The translations under genes were made by a program, and so were the position numbers. Positions 54,219 through 63,158 of a stretch of 64,000 bases of DNA are shown here, in pieces (positions within the stretch are counted from its first letter, which is position 1; the number at the start of each line of letters is the position of its first letter). The stretch is taken from contig NZ_KB849283.1 in assembly GCF_000368145.1 (NCBI RefSeq), positions 1,266,324 through 1,330,323 on the forward strand, in the 5' to 3' direction. The notes beneath the pieces are model-generated. The model did not search any database. It had not been told where the DNA came from and was given only the letters and a program-made list of their open reading frames with translations. Source of the DNA: Acinetobacter guillouiae CIP 63.46. Lineage in GTDB: Bacteria; Pseudomonadota; Gammaproteobacteria; Pseudomonadales; Moraxellaceae.

Positions 54219-54755
54219 TTAAATACTCAGTTCTGGATGCGCTGCAGCAATACGATACTTGCCCGCATGAAACACCAGAGGCTCACCAATACGATGTTGA
54301 TAATGTTCAATCTGACCAATAAAAATCAGATGATCCCCACCTTCATATTGATTTACGTTTTTACATACCAATGTTGCCAATACATCTTCTAGTAACGGTA
54401 AACCGCGCTCACACTCACGATGTGCAATGTTGGCAAACTTATCCTCTGAACCACGGGCAAAATGCCCTGAAAGTGAGTGATGTTCTTGTGCCAGCATATG
54501 AATCGCAAAATATTCGGCCTCAGTAAAATCCAATAAACTTGGTGCAGTCTTTGACAAACTCCATAAAATCAGCGGCGGATCGAGTGATAGTGAAGAAAAC
54601 GAGTTGGCTGTCATCCCAATTTTTCGACCATCTCGTCCACGGGTTGTAATCACCGTAACCCCTGTAGCAAACTGCCCTAACAGGTTGCGGATTTCTCTTG
54701 GATTTTCCGTATCAATCGGTTTTAAATCCAGTTCCTGCGATGTGTTGATATTCAT
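54219..54755 (-). CDS. indB: Flavin reductase partner of the indole/styrene monooxygenase
   Basis: A 178-residue HpaC-type flavin reductase: [42 protein letters not shown] and the C-terminal GGDHLIFIGQI. It supplies FADH2 to the two-component monooxygenase encoded just upstream (28-bp gap). AAAGGTGAATGGT precedes ATG 54755; the longer frame to 54935 overlaps the monooxygenase gene and is rejected. Unlike IacG it lacks a C-terminal MarR-like domain. The symbol follows the ind clusters of indole degraders. Confidence 0.8.
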   Translation of the reverse strand: MNINTSQELDLKPIDTENPREIRNLLGQFATGVTVITTRGRDGRKIGMTANSFSSLSLDPPLILWSLSKTAPSLLDFTEAEYFAIHMLAQEHHSLSGHFARGSEDKFANIAHRECERGLPLLEDVLATLVCKNVNQYEGGDHLIFIGQIEHYQHRIGEPLVFHAGKYRIAAAHPELSI

Positions 54756-54783
54756 ACCATTCACCTTTAACTTTGCTTCCCTG

Positions 54784-56025
54784 TTAAGCCACTTTTTGAC
54801 AGCTTTTCGATTCGATAAAACGTTGCGCCTGTTCTGGATCAAACCACCATGGAGCAAAATTGCGTGGATTATCAAAATTATTGGCAATACTCGAAGCAAT
54901 GGCATGGTTCTGCTCAGCCGCCGCCAAAAGCTCAATCATGTGCGGTTGTGGTGGCAACAATAAACTGTTGGTCCAAGCCACGACTTTTTCGGCATATGCC
55001 CAATAACGTTCAAATGTCTGTTGCATCCATTCATCTGTAAATGTTTGATTGTCATGCGCTAAAATGGCATCGAAATAAATTTTGCTACACTTGGCGGCAT
55101 TGTTTGAACCTTGCCCAGTGATTGGGTCGTTCACCACTAACGCATCGGCCATACCAAAAACTTTACGACCAGATGGCAGGGTTAATATCGGTTTACGCAC
55201 TCCCGGTGGAAAACGTCCAGATAGATAGCCACCAGCGTCGGTTAATTCAATATTTTCACAACGTGCTGCTTCCCAAGGCACATATTTGTTTAAAATATCT
55301 TTACTCATTTGCAAATGCTGTTCTGGTGTTTTTGCATCTTGCCAGCAATCCATCGGACCACCGGGAATGCCTTCAAACACCATAATTTCACAAGCACCTG
55401 TAACTGTAAGCGCAGGAAAACAGAAATATTCACCCACTTCTGGAATCACGTTAAAAGTCACACGTGAATACGGCGACATCTGCTTCATACCTGTCACATA
55501 GGTCAAGGCAAGCGCGCGTTGTGGCTTATCAAAGCAACTACGCGCTTCATCACGCTCAAACTGTTTAACCACTTCCCCCTTACCTGCGGCCAGTAAGACC
55601 AGCTCATATTCAGCAGTGAGCTGTTCCAGTTCCTCTATCCCAACATCTTGAATAATCAACTGACCACCATGACGCTCAAACATTTCCATCCAGTACGGCA
55701 TCTTGACGCGCTGATCTACCGATTGTGCATAACGCTCCAATCGCGCACTCCATGCAAAGGCAGGCTGTTTTGTTTCTGGGTTGACCAGTGTAAATCCAAT
55801 CCCTTCAACCGCTGGACATTGCTCTTCCCAAAAATTAAGTCCAACATCACGCTCTGTTTGCAAGGCCGTGTGAAACATACACTGACTCGACATGACCTTA
55901 CCCTGACGAATTTCATCACCAGTACGGTTGGTGACAATCGTCACCTCATAACCTGTGTCTAATAATCCTAAACCGAGCTGCAATCCAGATTGACCCGCTC
56001 CTACTATAGCGATACGACGCATCAT
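54784..56025 (-). CDS. indA: StyA/IndA-type flavin monooxygenase (indole oxygenase)
   Basis: A 413-residue FAD-dependent group E monooxygenase. The N-terminal dinucleotide motif is GAGQSGLQLGLGLLDTGYEV (about residues 8-27); SSQCMFHTALQTERDVGLNFW and ADALVVNDPITGQGSNNAAK fit the styrene/indole monooxygenase family. It should epoxidise indole (or styrene) using reduced FAD from the following gene. The neighbouring SDR and hydrolase, and antABC close by, favour indole breakdown to anthranilate over styrene use. No styrene-oxide isomerase is present, which also argues against styrene. ATATGGGAGAACC precedes the ATG. Confidence 0.82.
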   Translation of the reverse strand: MMRRIAIVGAGQSGLQLGLGLLDTGYEVTIVTNRTGDEIRQGKVMSSQCMFHTALQTERDVGLNFWEEQCPAVEGIGFTLVNPETKQPAFAWSARLERYAQSVDQRVKMPYWMEMFERHGGQLIIQDVGIEELEQLTAEYELVLLAAGKGEVVKQFERDEARSCFDKPQRALALTYVTGMKQMSPYSRVTFNVIPEVGEYFCFPALTVTGACEIMVFEGIPGGPMDCWQDAKTPEQHLQMSKDILNKYVPWEAARCENIELTDAGGYLSGRFPPGVRKPILTLPSGRKVFGMADALVVNDPITGQGSNNAAKCSKIYFDAILAHDNQTFTDEWMQQTFERYWAYAEKVVAWTNSLLLPPQPHMIELLAAAEQNHAIASSIANNFDNPRNFAPWWFDPEQAQRFIESKSCQKVA

Positions 56026-56077
56026 GGTTCTCCCATATTTTTTAATTCATTGAGTGTTTTAAATGTTTGATTTGCTA

Positions 56078-56869
56078 TCACGCTTCATCGGCTAAACGTG
56101 GAATAGCTGGTTGATTCCTTTCAGGCCCCATGACGGAGTAACCACCATCGACGGCATAATCTGCGCCTGTCACAAAACTTGCGGCTGGCGAGAGTAAAAA
56201 CAGCACCACATTGGCCACCTCTTCGGGATGACCTAGACGTCCCAGTAAATGGTAGTCAGCTGCTACGGCATCAGCTTTGCTTCGGTTATTGCCACTGACT
56301 TCGGCAATCACCCGTGACCATGTCCAACCAGGTGATACTGAATTAACTCGTACCCCATCTGCTGCAAAATCCATCGCCATGGACTGGGTGAGTTGTCGCA
56401 TCGCTGCTTTTGAAACGGGATAAAGCCAGCGTCCTGTTTGCGCAAATTTGGCGGAGATCGAGGTGAAATTGACAATCGCACCATGCTTGGTTTTTAAATC
56501 CTCATAAAACGCACGGGTCAGTTCGACTGCTGAAAGCAGATTAATATTCAATGCTTGTAACCAGTCTTCACGTGAGGATTTAAAGCCATCATCCAGATAG
56601 GTACAGGCCAGATTGACCAAATAATCAACTTTGCCAAAGCTGTCGTGAATTGTTTTCACTGCGTTTACAATCGCCACATCACTGCTTAAATCAGTTTGAA
56701 TAAATTGCGCCTGCCCGTGCATGGCATCCGCCACTTGCTGTCCTTGTTGGTCAATATCCAGAATAATGACTTTTGCACCTGCATCGACCAATGCTTGAAC
56801 TACGGCCTGACCAATCAGGGTTGCGCCGCCACTGACCACAGCGATTTTCTGATTCAATTGAATATCCAT
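56078..56869 (-). CDS. Short-chain dehydrogenase/reductase of the indole operon
   Basis: A 263-residue SDR with cofactor motif SGGATLIGQAV (about residues 14-24), catalytic Ser in VNFTSISAKF, the Y-x3-K pair in WLYPVSKAAM and the SPGWTWS loop. It probably oxidises the dihydroxy or hydroxy-indole product of the monooxygenase. AGGAGTGGAAT precedes the ATG. It lies between the hydrolase fusion gene (16-bp gap) and indA (52 bp). Comparable SDRs occur in ind and iif indole clusters; which one this corresponds to is unclear. Confidence 0.78.
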   Translation of the reverse strand: MDIQLNQKIAVVSGGATLIGQAVVQALVDAGAKVIILDIDQQGQQVADAMHGQAQFIQTDLSSDVAIVNAVKTIHDSFGKVDYLVNLACTYLDDGFKSSREDWLQALNINLLSAVELTRAFYEDLKTKHGAIVNFTSISAKFAQTGRWLYPVSKAAMRQLTQSMAMDFAADGVRVNSVSPGWTWSRVIAEVSGNNRSKADAVAADYHLLGRLGHPEEVANVVLFLLSPAASFVTGADYAVDGGYSVMGPERNQPAIPRLADEA

Positions 56870-56885
56870 ATTCCACTCCTAATAG

Positions 56886-58133
56886 TTAAAACGATTTGCC
56901 TTCGCTGCTTGACCAAGACGGCATGAGGGTATTGGATGGCAAATCTTCATCCAGTAGTTTTTGAGCAGTTTCTACACCAGCAACAGGTAGTCCTTTAGGA
57001 TTGAGTAATCCAATTTGAACCAGAACGGATGCCTGATCCCAGTAGATATGTTCATGGCAGAGTTTTGGGCCACGGAACTGGATCACACCCAACATTGGAA
57101 TTTCAACATACTTTCCTGTTGGCGCGACGCCCGGCAGTAACCAGTCAATTTCACTGTCATGGGTAAAACTCATAATGAATTCATCCACCACCTGTGTTGA
57201 GCCGACGGTGCGTGAGATCGACGTGATCTTCATATCTTTTGGATTTTGATGAACGAAGTGATATTGATAAAAGCGGGCAAGTTGGCTATATCCCACACCA
57301 CCTGTCAATGTTGGAATATGATTAACATAGGGTTGCGCCACCATGGTTGCCATAGTGGCAGGTACATCGCGTGTATCAAATTCATAACGGATATGCGCTT
57401 CCCAAAGTGCAACCAAATCATAGACTGGTCCGATACTTTGATGCAGTGCGGTAATACTGCGTTCATGAGCAAAACGTGCGGAAGGTTTGTGATAATGTTC
57501 GCTGTTTGGTCGGGCAAAGGCATGATCTACACCCTCATAGACATAAGCCTGAACATTGCTATATTGGGCGGCAGCATCCAGAATCTTTTGGCGTGCCTCT
57601 GGCGGTGTAAACTTGTCTAATTCAGCAATATGTAAAACTACTCGCCCTTGGGCATTTTCAAGTTCATCGAGTGTCTTCTCGATTCCTACCCCGTAATACC
57701 CCACTGCACAGGCCACTTCAGGAATACGACAACCTGCCAGATACGCCAGTTTTCCACCCAGACAATATCCCACGACACCTAAGCCTGCAGTGGCATCGCA
57801 ACTCTCCAAAGTTTTGAGAAAATTCAAGCTATCTTGAATATCTTCGACACCTTGATCTTCATCATAGTGTTGATAAAGCTCGAAGGCTTTTTGAAAATCT
57901 TGCTCGGTATAACCCAGTTCAATGCGGGGTGCAGTACGCCAGAATAAATCTGGAACCAATACGGTATAGCCTTCCTCAGCCAAAAAATCAGCCTTGATAC
58001 GCATTGCTGCATTCACACCAAAAATTTCCTGACACAGTACAATTCCAGGCCCTTTTCCGCCCTCTGCAATTGCCAAATACCCAGCAAATGATTTCCCTGT
58101 TTGGGTTTTTACTTCAATATATTGACCTGACAT
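56886..58133 (-). CDS. Dienelactone-hydrolase-like domain fused to NTF2-like domain
   Basis: A 415-residue two-domain protein. Residues about 1-235 are a dienelactone hydrolase: GIVLCQEIFGVN, nucleophile Cys in GYCLGGKLAYLAG, acid Asp in AELDKFTPPEA and His in GVDHAFARP. Residues about 255-390 resemble a SnoaL/NTF2 or ester-cyclase-like domain (LVALWEAHIRYEFDTRDVPATMATM, EIPMLGVIQFRGPKLCHEHIYWDQ). ATG 58133 follows GGAG at 8 bp; the frame to 58169 adds a weak leader. As first gene of the indole operon it may open an isatin- or lactam-type intermediate to give anthranilate. That step is inference. Confidence 0.78.
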   Translation of the reverse strand: MSGQYIEVKTQTGKSFAGYLAIAEGGKGPGIVLCQEIFGVNAAMRIKADFLAEEGYTVLVPDLFWRTAPRIELGYTEQDFQKAFELYQHYDEDQGVEDIQDSLNFLKTLESCDATAGLGVVGYCLGGKLAYLAGCRIPEVACAVGYYGVGIEKTLDELENAQGRVVLHIAELDKFTPPEARQKILDAAAQYSNVQAYVYEGVDHAFARPNSEHYHKPSARFAHERSITALHQSIGPVYDLVALWEAHIRYEFDTRDVPATMATMVAQPYVNHIPTLTGGVGYSQLARFYQYHFVHQNPKDMKITSISRTVGSTQVVDEFIMSFTHDSEIDWLLPGVAPTGKYVEIPMLGVIQFRGPKLCHEHIYWDQASVLVQIGLLNPKGLPVAGVETAQKLLDEDLPSNTLMPSWSSSEGKSF

Positions 58134-58192
58134 TTCATCCACTCCAGACCTAACCGTTAGCGTTATCATGTCTGTGAAAGGTATTTAACGTC

Positions 58193-58227
58193 TGTCCAAA
58201 ATCTGCGAGGATTATCCAATCAGTGCG
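58193..58227 (-). promoter_or_regulatory. XylS-type operator (two boxes) upstream of the indole operon
   Basis: On the minus strand CGCA-CTGATT-GGATA (58227-58213) and CGCA-GATTTT-GGACA (58207-58193) lie 20 bp apart. They resemble the antA boxes. The first includes ACTGATTGGATA, also found at 48490-48501 just before antA. They end 60 bp upstream of the operon start. Confidence 0.6.
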
Positions 58228-58291
58228 GAATACTGTGAAAGATGAAAATTCAATGCATAAAAATTTTTTTAGAAATCATTAGATCTTTTTC

Positions 58292-58385
58292 ATAAATCAA
58301 AAATGAGCATATTGAGCGAATCGTTTTGATATTGAAATTACCTTTGGGCTGAGGCGAGGATGAGAGGGCTTTTATGTTGAATTAT
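58292..58385 (+). repeat. Dispersed palindromic repeat, copy B
   Basis: ATAAATCAAAAATGAGCATA, TTGAGCGAATCG, TATTGAAA, then GCGAGGATGAGAGGGCTTTT. The central hairpin seen in copies A and C is degenerate here. Confidence 0.6.
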
Positions 58386-58688
58386 GGTTTTAATAAGGAC
58401 TTATGATAGAAGCTGATTGCCACTTTTTATAAATATCTTGTCATCTACTATTCTGAACAACATTATCTTAAACAAGATTTTGCTCACCACATCAATAAGC
58501 CATAGTTAAATAAGTAAATCTGCAATTTTGCAAAAGTTCTCAATAGAACTCATTGTTAAAGTCCATCTCTCTCAGCAATACATTGCAACAATACCCTGTT
58601 GTTCAGTAAGCTATGTTCAACGCTACATGTAATGCACGCTTCTGTGCGATTCGTCCCAACTTCTATAAAGCTGATTCTACCAAGCTGA

Positions 58689-59429
58689 GTGAATATATTA
58701 GACATGGTTTCTGATTTATTAAATTCTAATATGCACCTTGCATTTTCTGACAACAATCAAGTTCGTGTAGTAACGACTTTTTCTGAACTTGTAAATACGA
58801 CATTTCAAGGCGAGATAAATGCTATTTGTTGGAACAGAGATTTGCTGGGTGATTTTAAAGAAATTGTGTCTAAACTTGAATTAAAAGAAAATATTATCGA
58901 AGTTTCCACTGAAGATCTTTTAGCACTACAACTTTCAGAAAAAGGTATTCTGGCAAGGGACATCATCTTAAGCGATATACAACTATTAACTGATTTCGGC
59001 GCTTCGCCTTCACTGAATTTACTTAAACATTATGAACGGGACCAAGATCTGGATTTCATTTCTACAGATGTATATTCGTATCATGTTGATCGTTCGCCCA
59101 TTGAAACAGATACTTTTTTATGTACCTATCATGGCGCTGCCAGTGACATCATCTCCAATGATCAAGTGGAACAAAAAATTTTGATCCCAGAAATCAGGGA
59201 ACAGCTTAAAGCATTACATGACGGTCCTGAAACGGAATTTGAAACCTTTCTACAAGAGTATTTTTTTGATCTGCATTATCAGCCGAAACCCAACTCAGAA
59301 TCTGTAAATTTAGGCACAGGATATCTTTGGCGCTTAGCAGTAGATCATCCAACCCAACAGGTTTTACCTTGCGTTCATCGAGCGCCCGTTGAAAAGGATG
59401 GCGAGTATAGGTTGTTGTTGATTTGTTAG
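58689..59429 (+). CDS. Uncharacterised protein, possibly DUF1826-like
   Basis: A 246-residue soluble protein without a signal peptide. Short stretches recall DUF1826 proteins: ICWNRDLLGDF near the N-terminus, a YHVDRSPIETDTFLCTYHGA segment, and LPCVHRAPVEKDGEYRLLLIC at the C-terminus. The His/Asp spacing in these motifs could be metal ligands. The start is GTG 58689 or ATG 58704; neither has a strong ribosome site. It is divergent from the indole operon but separated by a repeat, so a shared role is doubtful. Confidence 0.55.
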   Translation: MNILDMVSDLLNSNMHLAFSDNNQVRVVTTFSELVNTTFQGEINAICWNRDLLGDFKEIVSKLELKENIIEVSTEDLLALQLSEKGILARDIILSDIQLLTDFGASPSLNLLKHYERDQDLDFISTDVYSYHVDRSPIETDTFLCTYHGAASDIISNDQVEQKILIPEIREQLKALHDGPETEFETFLQEYFFDLHYQPKPNSESVNLGTGYLWRLAVDHPTQQVLPCVHRAPVEKDGEYRLLLIC

Positions 59430-59469
59430 ATCATGATTTAATCAATATAGAGGGCAATTTGATAAGAAT

Positions 59470-59880
59470 TTAGAAATTCTTATGGTTAATCATTTTTAAT
59501 ATTTTTTTCGCTTTATGTCTTACTTTTTGACTATATCTAACTTTATTTGAAAATACTTGATTCAAATATTCAGAAAAAAAATCAAAATTTATTGGATTGG
59601 TTTCTTTAAGCCAAGTTAATGAATGATCCACCCAATATTCTGACCCAATTAAGAAACCAGCTTCAATTAACTTAATTTCAGGAAATACTAACCATTTTTG
59701 TAAGTCTCCAATCTTTTCTATAATTTTTTCTCTGCCGACCTCTAAAAAAGGTAGCAATGAAAGTATAACGCCATGATTTAAAATATTGATTTCAAAGTAT
59801 TCATTTTTAATATTAATTTCCCAAGTATTTAAGTCATTATAATGTAAATAAATATCTTCAGATAAAGCGTAAACTCTCAT
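59470..59880 (-). CDS. Hypothetical protein, AT-rich, unknown function
   Basis: A 136-residue protein from ATG 59880 (MRVYALSEDIYLHYNDLNTWE), preceded by a GTGGA stretch; the frame is open to 59913. It is acidic to neutral with a basic, Lys-rich C-terminus (RHKAKKILKMINHKNF) and no membrane segment or signal. The composition and small size recall orphan immunity proteins, but no effector is adjacent. I do not recognise a family. Confidence 0.5.
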   Translation of the reverse strand: MRVYALSEDIYLHYNDLNTWEINIKNEYFEINILNHGVILSLLPFLEVGREKIIEKIGDLQKWLVFPEIKLIEAGFLIGSEYWVDHSLTWLKETNPINFDFFSEYLNQVFSNKVRYSQKVRHKAKKILKMINHKNF

Positions 59881-59943
59881 TTTATTTCCACATCTCTCTA
59901 GCTCAAACAGCACGAGTAAATTTAATTGTCGATGGATTATGCA

Positions 59944-60930
59944 TCATATTTTTACTCGATTCTTAGTTTCACTTGGATTCTCTCCAAATTCTTCACGATA
60001 TTCATGTGAAAAACGGCCCAAGTGATTAAATCCCCAATCAAAAGCTAATTTTGAAATGGAAATATTTTTATCCATAGAGGTACTTAAGGTCTTATAGACT
60101 TGTTGTAAACGATATCTACGTAAAAAAGTCAAAGGACTTGTTCCATAGTACTGCTGAAATTCAGCATATAATTTAGACTTTGATACGCCAGCTAATCTTA
60201 GCAAATCTTCTGCACGAATCTCTTCGTGGGCATACTTCTGAATATAGTCGCACACCTTACGTAAGTATTCTGGCGCTTGTTGATCAGATAAGGATCTTAA
60301 CAAGCTCGAATAATTATTTTCTTGCGAGAATAATAAAGCTTTAATCAGAAAATTTTCATAATCCTCTGACCAAAGTTGTAAGCCCTGCATACTTTTGTAT
60401 TGAGATCGAAGCAACAAAAAATGATCAATATTTTGCCACCACATCCCGATACCCTGATCAATCTTCAAACTCATTTCAGGATTGAAAACCACGGGCTCTT
60501 CAACAGACCGACGTAGTAATTCGCCTAACACCTTCTGCATACTTTTTTCAGGAATAACCACTTGATATTTTTTACAATCTTTATCAATCGCTAAATCTTG
60601 TAAATCTGCATTAGATAAAATTAGGCCTTTATCAGCACTGGAAATATAATTGGTGCCATTGATTGCTAAAGTCTGCTTACCTTGAATCGGCAAGCTAATA
60701 CTATATGCCCTTAAATTAGACGTGTTAATGAGTACATTTGCACCATAGCTGATCTTACCGATCGCCATACGCTTGTGGGGTAATCGAATCCCTTCATAAT
60801 GAAAATCCAAGACATTTCGACCGCATGTATCTAAGTGATGCTCCCCACATATTGAGGACATTAAACTGTGTGCAAATTCTGCCTGACGGGAATAGTGATT
60901 TAGATCCATCTCTTGGCTTAGTGATAACAT
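59944..60930 (-). CDS. AraC-family regulator
   Basis: A 328-residue regulator with an AraC_binding_2-type N-terminal domain (about 45-210, HKRMAIGKISYGANVLINTSNLRAYSISLPI) and a C-terminal double HTH (about 225-328): EIRAEDLLRLAGVSKSKLYAEFQQYYG and ISKLAFDWGFNHLGRFSHEYREEFG. It resembles regulators of aromatic catabolism such as those of the CbdS/XylS branch. It is not directly adjacent to a catabolic operon in the window. The indole operon promoter 1.8 kb away is a candidate target, as is the porin at 61551. Confidence 0.8.
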   Translation of the reverse strand: MLSLSQEMDLNHYSRQAEFAHSLMSSICGEHHLDTCGRNVLDFHYEGIRLPHKRMAIGKISYGANVLINTSNLRAYSISLPIQGKQTLAINGTNYISSADKGLILSNADLQDLAIDKDCKKYQVVIPEKSMQKVLGELLRRSVEEPVVFNPEMSLKIDQGIGMWWQNIDHFLLLRSQYKSMQGLQLWSEDYENFLIKALLFSQENNYSSLLRSLSDQQAPEYLRKVCDYIQKYAHEEIRAEDLLRLAGVSKSKLYAEFQQYYGTSPLTFLRRYRLQQVYKTLSTSMDKNISISKLAFDWGFNHLGRFSHEYREEFGENPSETKNRVKI

Positions 60931-61550
60931 ATTCTTTTCACCTAGCTAACGCTCAATACTTGTTAAGGGGCAAATTACGTGCCAATTCCTTTACTTAAAA
61001 TATTAAGCTCTGTTTATCCATAAACAATGTAGAAAATCAATTTTGTATCTTTCTTTATAACAAATTTAATTGAGAACTTATATACTATTTGAGTATGAAA
61101 TTATTACTAAAATAAGTCCCCTTGCAAAAGGTCTCCAGCGTTTAAAAATCTGACTACAACATAAAAAATATTATTTTCTTTAGCTTGTGATTAAAAATAT
61201 AAGCATAGATATTAAGATATCCAAAAAACTAGAATTCCCATCATCTATATTGTTTATTTAAGCTATCTTCAACATAATGAAAAATTATGAGGCTATTGAC
61301 TCTAATTCACCTTAACTTGTAGCGATACTCAATATAACCTGCAATACTTATCATTATTTATTAAAGCTTACATCTAATAATCAAAATTATTTAAAATAAT
61401 TCGACCTCTATTGAATAAATCAAAAAATAAGCATGTTAAGAAAATCATACTGCTATTCAAAGTGCCTTCTCCACTTTAAAGAAGGCTAGAATGATAGGTT
61501 TAATATAGATTTATGCTTTAAAAAAACTTATGCAAGAAAACTACTGATGA
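60931..61550. other. Non-coding stretch between the AraC regulator and the porin
   Basis: AT-rich, with no supported gene. The dispersed palindromic repeat copy C lies at 61414-61515, next to the porin stop. Confidence 0.5.
61414..61515 (+). repeat. Dispersed palindromic repeat, copy C
   Basis: ATAAATCAAAAAATAAGCAT, GTTAAGAAAATCATACTG, then the hairpin CCTTC...GAAGG followed by CTAGAATGAT and TTTAATATAGAT. It matches copy A across its length. Confidence 0.65.
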
Positions 61551-62705
61551 TTACCATTGATAACGAAGTCTAAATAAATGCAGATCAGGCGTTGCTTTAC
61601 TATCACTGGTATATAATCGTTCATAGTCAAAACCAATACCATAATTAAAGCGCAATGCCATACCTACTCCCAAATCGCGTCTTGAAAAATCCTCACCTTG
61701 AGTATATTTAATATGATCACCCATAACATAAGGTTGTATCGATTGAATACCATAATTTTGCACTTTAAACTTATATCCTGCATAGTATTCAATACCATAA
61801 GCTTCAGTATCCAAATAATGTTCTACGCCATAAGGTGCTGGCTGATTGCGCGCAAGATTATTCGGCACTAGGTTTTTATACCATCCTGCTCCCACTCCCC
61901 ACATCCATTGACCATCAAAATAATATAAAGCTGTAGCGATTACATGTTGAGATAGATCATGATTATCTTGTGAATCAGATAAACTGACTTGATTATGTTT
62001 ATAAGAAGTTCCCCAATGTAAATTTTTGCTCAAATGAACATCGGTTGCGATCTCTTCACCTGATTTCAACTTATATTGGAAGTTGTTCAGTGAGGTTTCA
62101 TCTCCAAATAAATACGCTGCATAAAAATCAACATATTGATTTTTCTTTTCATAACGTAATGTTTTACTTGAAACTAATGTACCATCATGAAATGAAAAAG
62201 GACTCCACGTAGAAACTTGACCTAGCATATCGTAATCCCAAAGATCTGTTTTTACTCCAACGACATCATGGTAAATACTATACATTTTGCCAAACTTTAA
62301 TGTGCCATATTGAGAATTTTCCATACCCACATATGCTTGAATCGTTGTGAACTCTTCATCATTCTTAGCATAATGACCATCCCAATCCAAGATTTTTGGT
62401 AAATTAAAATAATTTTGATACCCTGCAATTAAATGTGTATTTTCATCCAATTTATAATCAAGATCTAAATACATACGGCTCGCAGCACTATAACCATTTC
62501 TACGATATTTTTGACTTTGATTGTTGGCATTATATTGATCAAAGTTTAAAGCTTGTAAGCGCATGCTCCCATGTGTTTTAACTGTAAAACTATCTTGATC
62601 AGAAAAAATTTGATCTTGGTGGATCAGCTCAACTTCAGCAGATACTGTTGTTGCATTTAGTATTACCCATGTGGAACACACAATTTTTAATGTTCTTTTT
62701 AACAT
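61551..62705 (-). CDS. General diffusion porin (Gram-negative porin family)
   Basis: A 384-residue outer-membrane porin. A signal peptide (cleavage after VSA, near residue 23) precedes typical 16-strand porin sequence: TVKTHGSMRLQALNF, ASRMYLDLDYKLDENTHLIAGYQ, IQAYVGMENSQYGTLKFGKMYSIYHDVVG (the conserved N-x-x-G-x-x-x-x-G-R/K-type loop-3 region), and a C-terminal LFRLRYQW ending in an aromatic. It is a single gene with about 450 bp of AT-rich upstream DNA. The substrate is unknown. Confidence 0.82.
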   Translation of the reverse strand: MLKRTLKIVCSTWVILNATTVSAEVELIHQDQIFSDQDSFTVKTHGSMRLQALNFDQYNANNQSQKYRRNGYSAASRMYLDLDYKLDENTHLIAGYQNYFNLPKILDWDGHYAKNDEEFTTIQAYVGMENSQYGTLKFGKMYSIYHDVVGVKTDLWDYDMLGQVSTWSPFSFHDGTLVSSKTLRYEKKNQYVDFYAAYLFGDETSLNNFQYKLKSGEEIATDVHLSKNLHWGTSYKHNQVSLSDSQDNHDLSQHVIATALYYFDGQWMWGVGAGWYKNLVPNNLARNQPAPYGVEHYLDTEAYGIEYYAGYKFKVQNYGIQSIQPYVMGDHIKYTQGEDFSRRDLGVGMALRFNYGIGFDYERLYTSDSKATPDLHLFRLRYQW

Positions 62706-63158
62706 TTCTACATCCTTGTCATTCAGATTTAAATCGTTAGACTATCCTTTCTAACCATAATGAAATTTATAACAATTAAATATTATCCGTGTATTTCAAT
62801 GTAATATGAAAATTATGATTAAAATTGTTTAAACTTTTTACTTACTCAATTCAGAACATCAACAATCATAATATTAAAGATCACATTTACGGCAAAATAC
62901 TCAAAGTATCAAAATTTTATAATTACTCATATTACTATAGTTTTTTAATAATTTATTCAATAATCTCTTATTAATGTTCATATTAGTTAAACCTAATATC
63001 ACATTTATTAGAAATTTTAGAAAAATATATTAATACGACCTTAGGATTATCTCATCGATTTTATGTGTTATTAAAAACCAAATTTCTCTTGGTTTATTCT
63101 CTTCAAAAAAACCGAAATGGATAACCAATTCGGTTTTAGATTGCATATCGTCATAAAA
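62706..63158. other. AT-rich intergenic region upstream of the porin
   Basis: No gene is supported. It contains the terminator of the metallo-hydrolase gene at 63104-63137 and a minor hairpin (AAACCAA/TTGGTTT) at about 63075-63095. The porin promoter presumably lies in its left part. Confidence 0.5.
63104..63137 (-). terminator. Terminator of the metallo-hydrolase gene
   Basis: AAAACCGAA and TTCGGTTTT pair over a 12-base loop; on the minus strand the stem runs into a T stretch. It lies 22 bp past the stop at 63159. Confidence 0.8.

Larger units (their letters stand above)
58134..58688. other. Divergent region upstream of the indole operon
   Basis: It contains two XylS-like boxes (58193-58227), the dispersed palindromic repeat copy B (58292-58385) and about 300 bp with nothing recognisable. 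Confidence 0.5.

Noticed and set aside
54756-54935. Upstream extension of the flavin reductase frame
   Set aside because: It overlaps the end of the monooxygenase gene and adds non-family sequence; ATG 54755 has AAAGGTG upstream.
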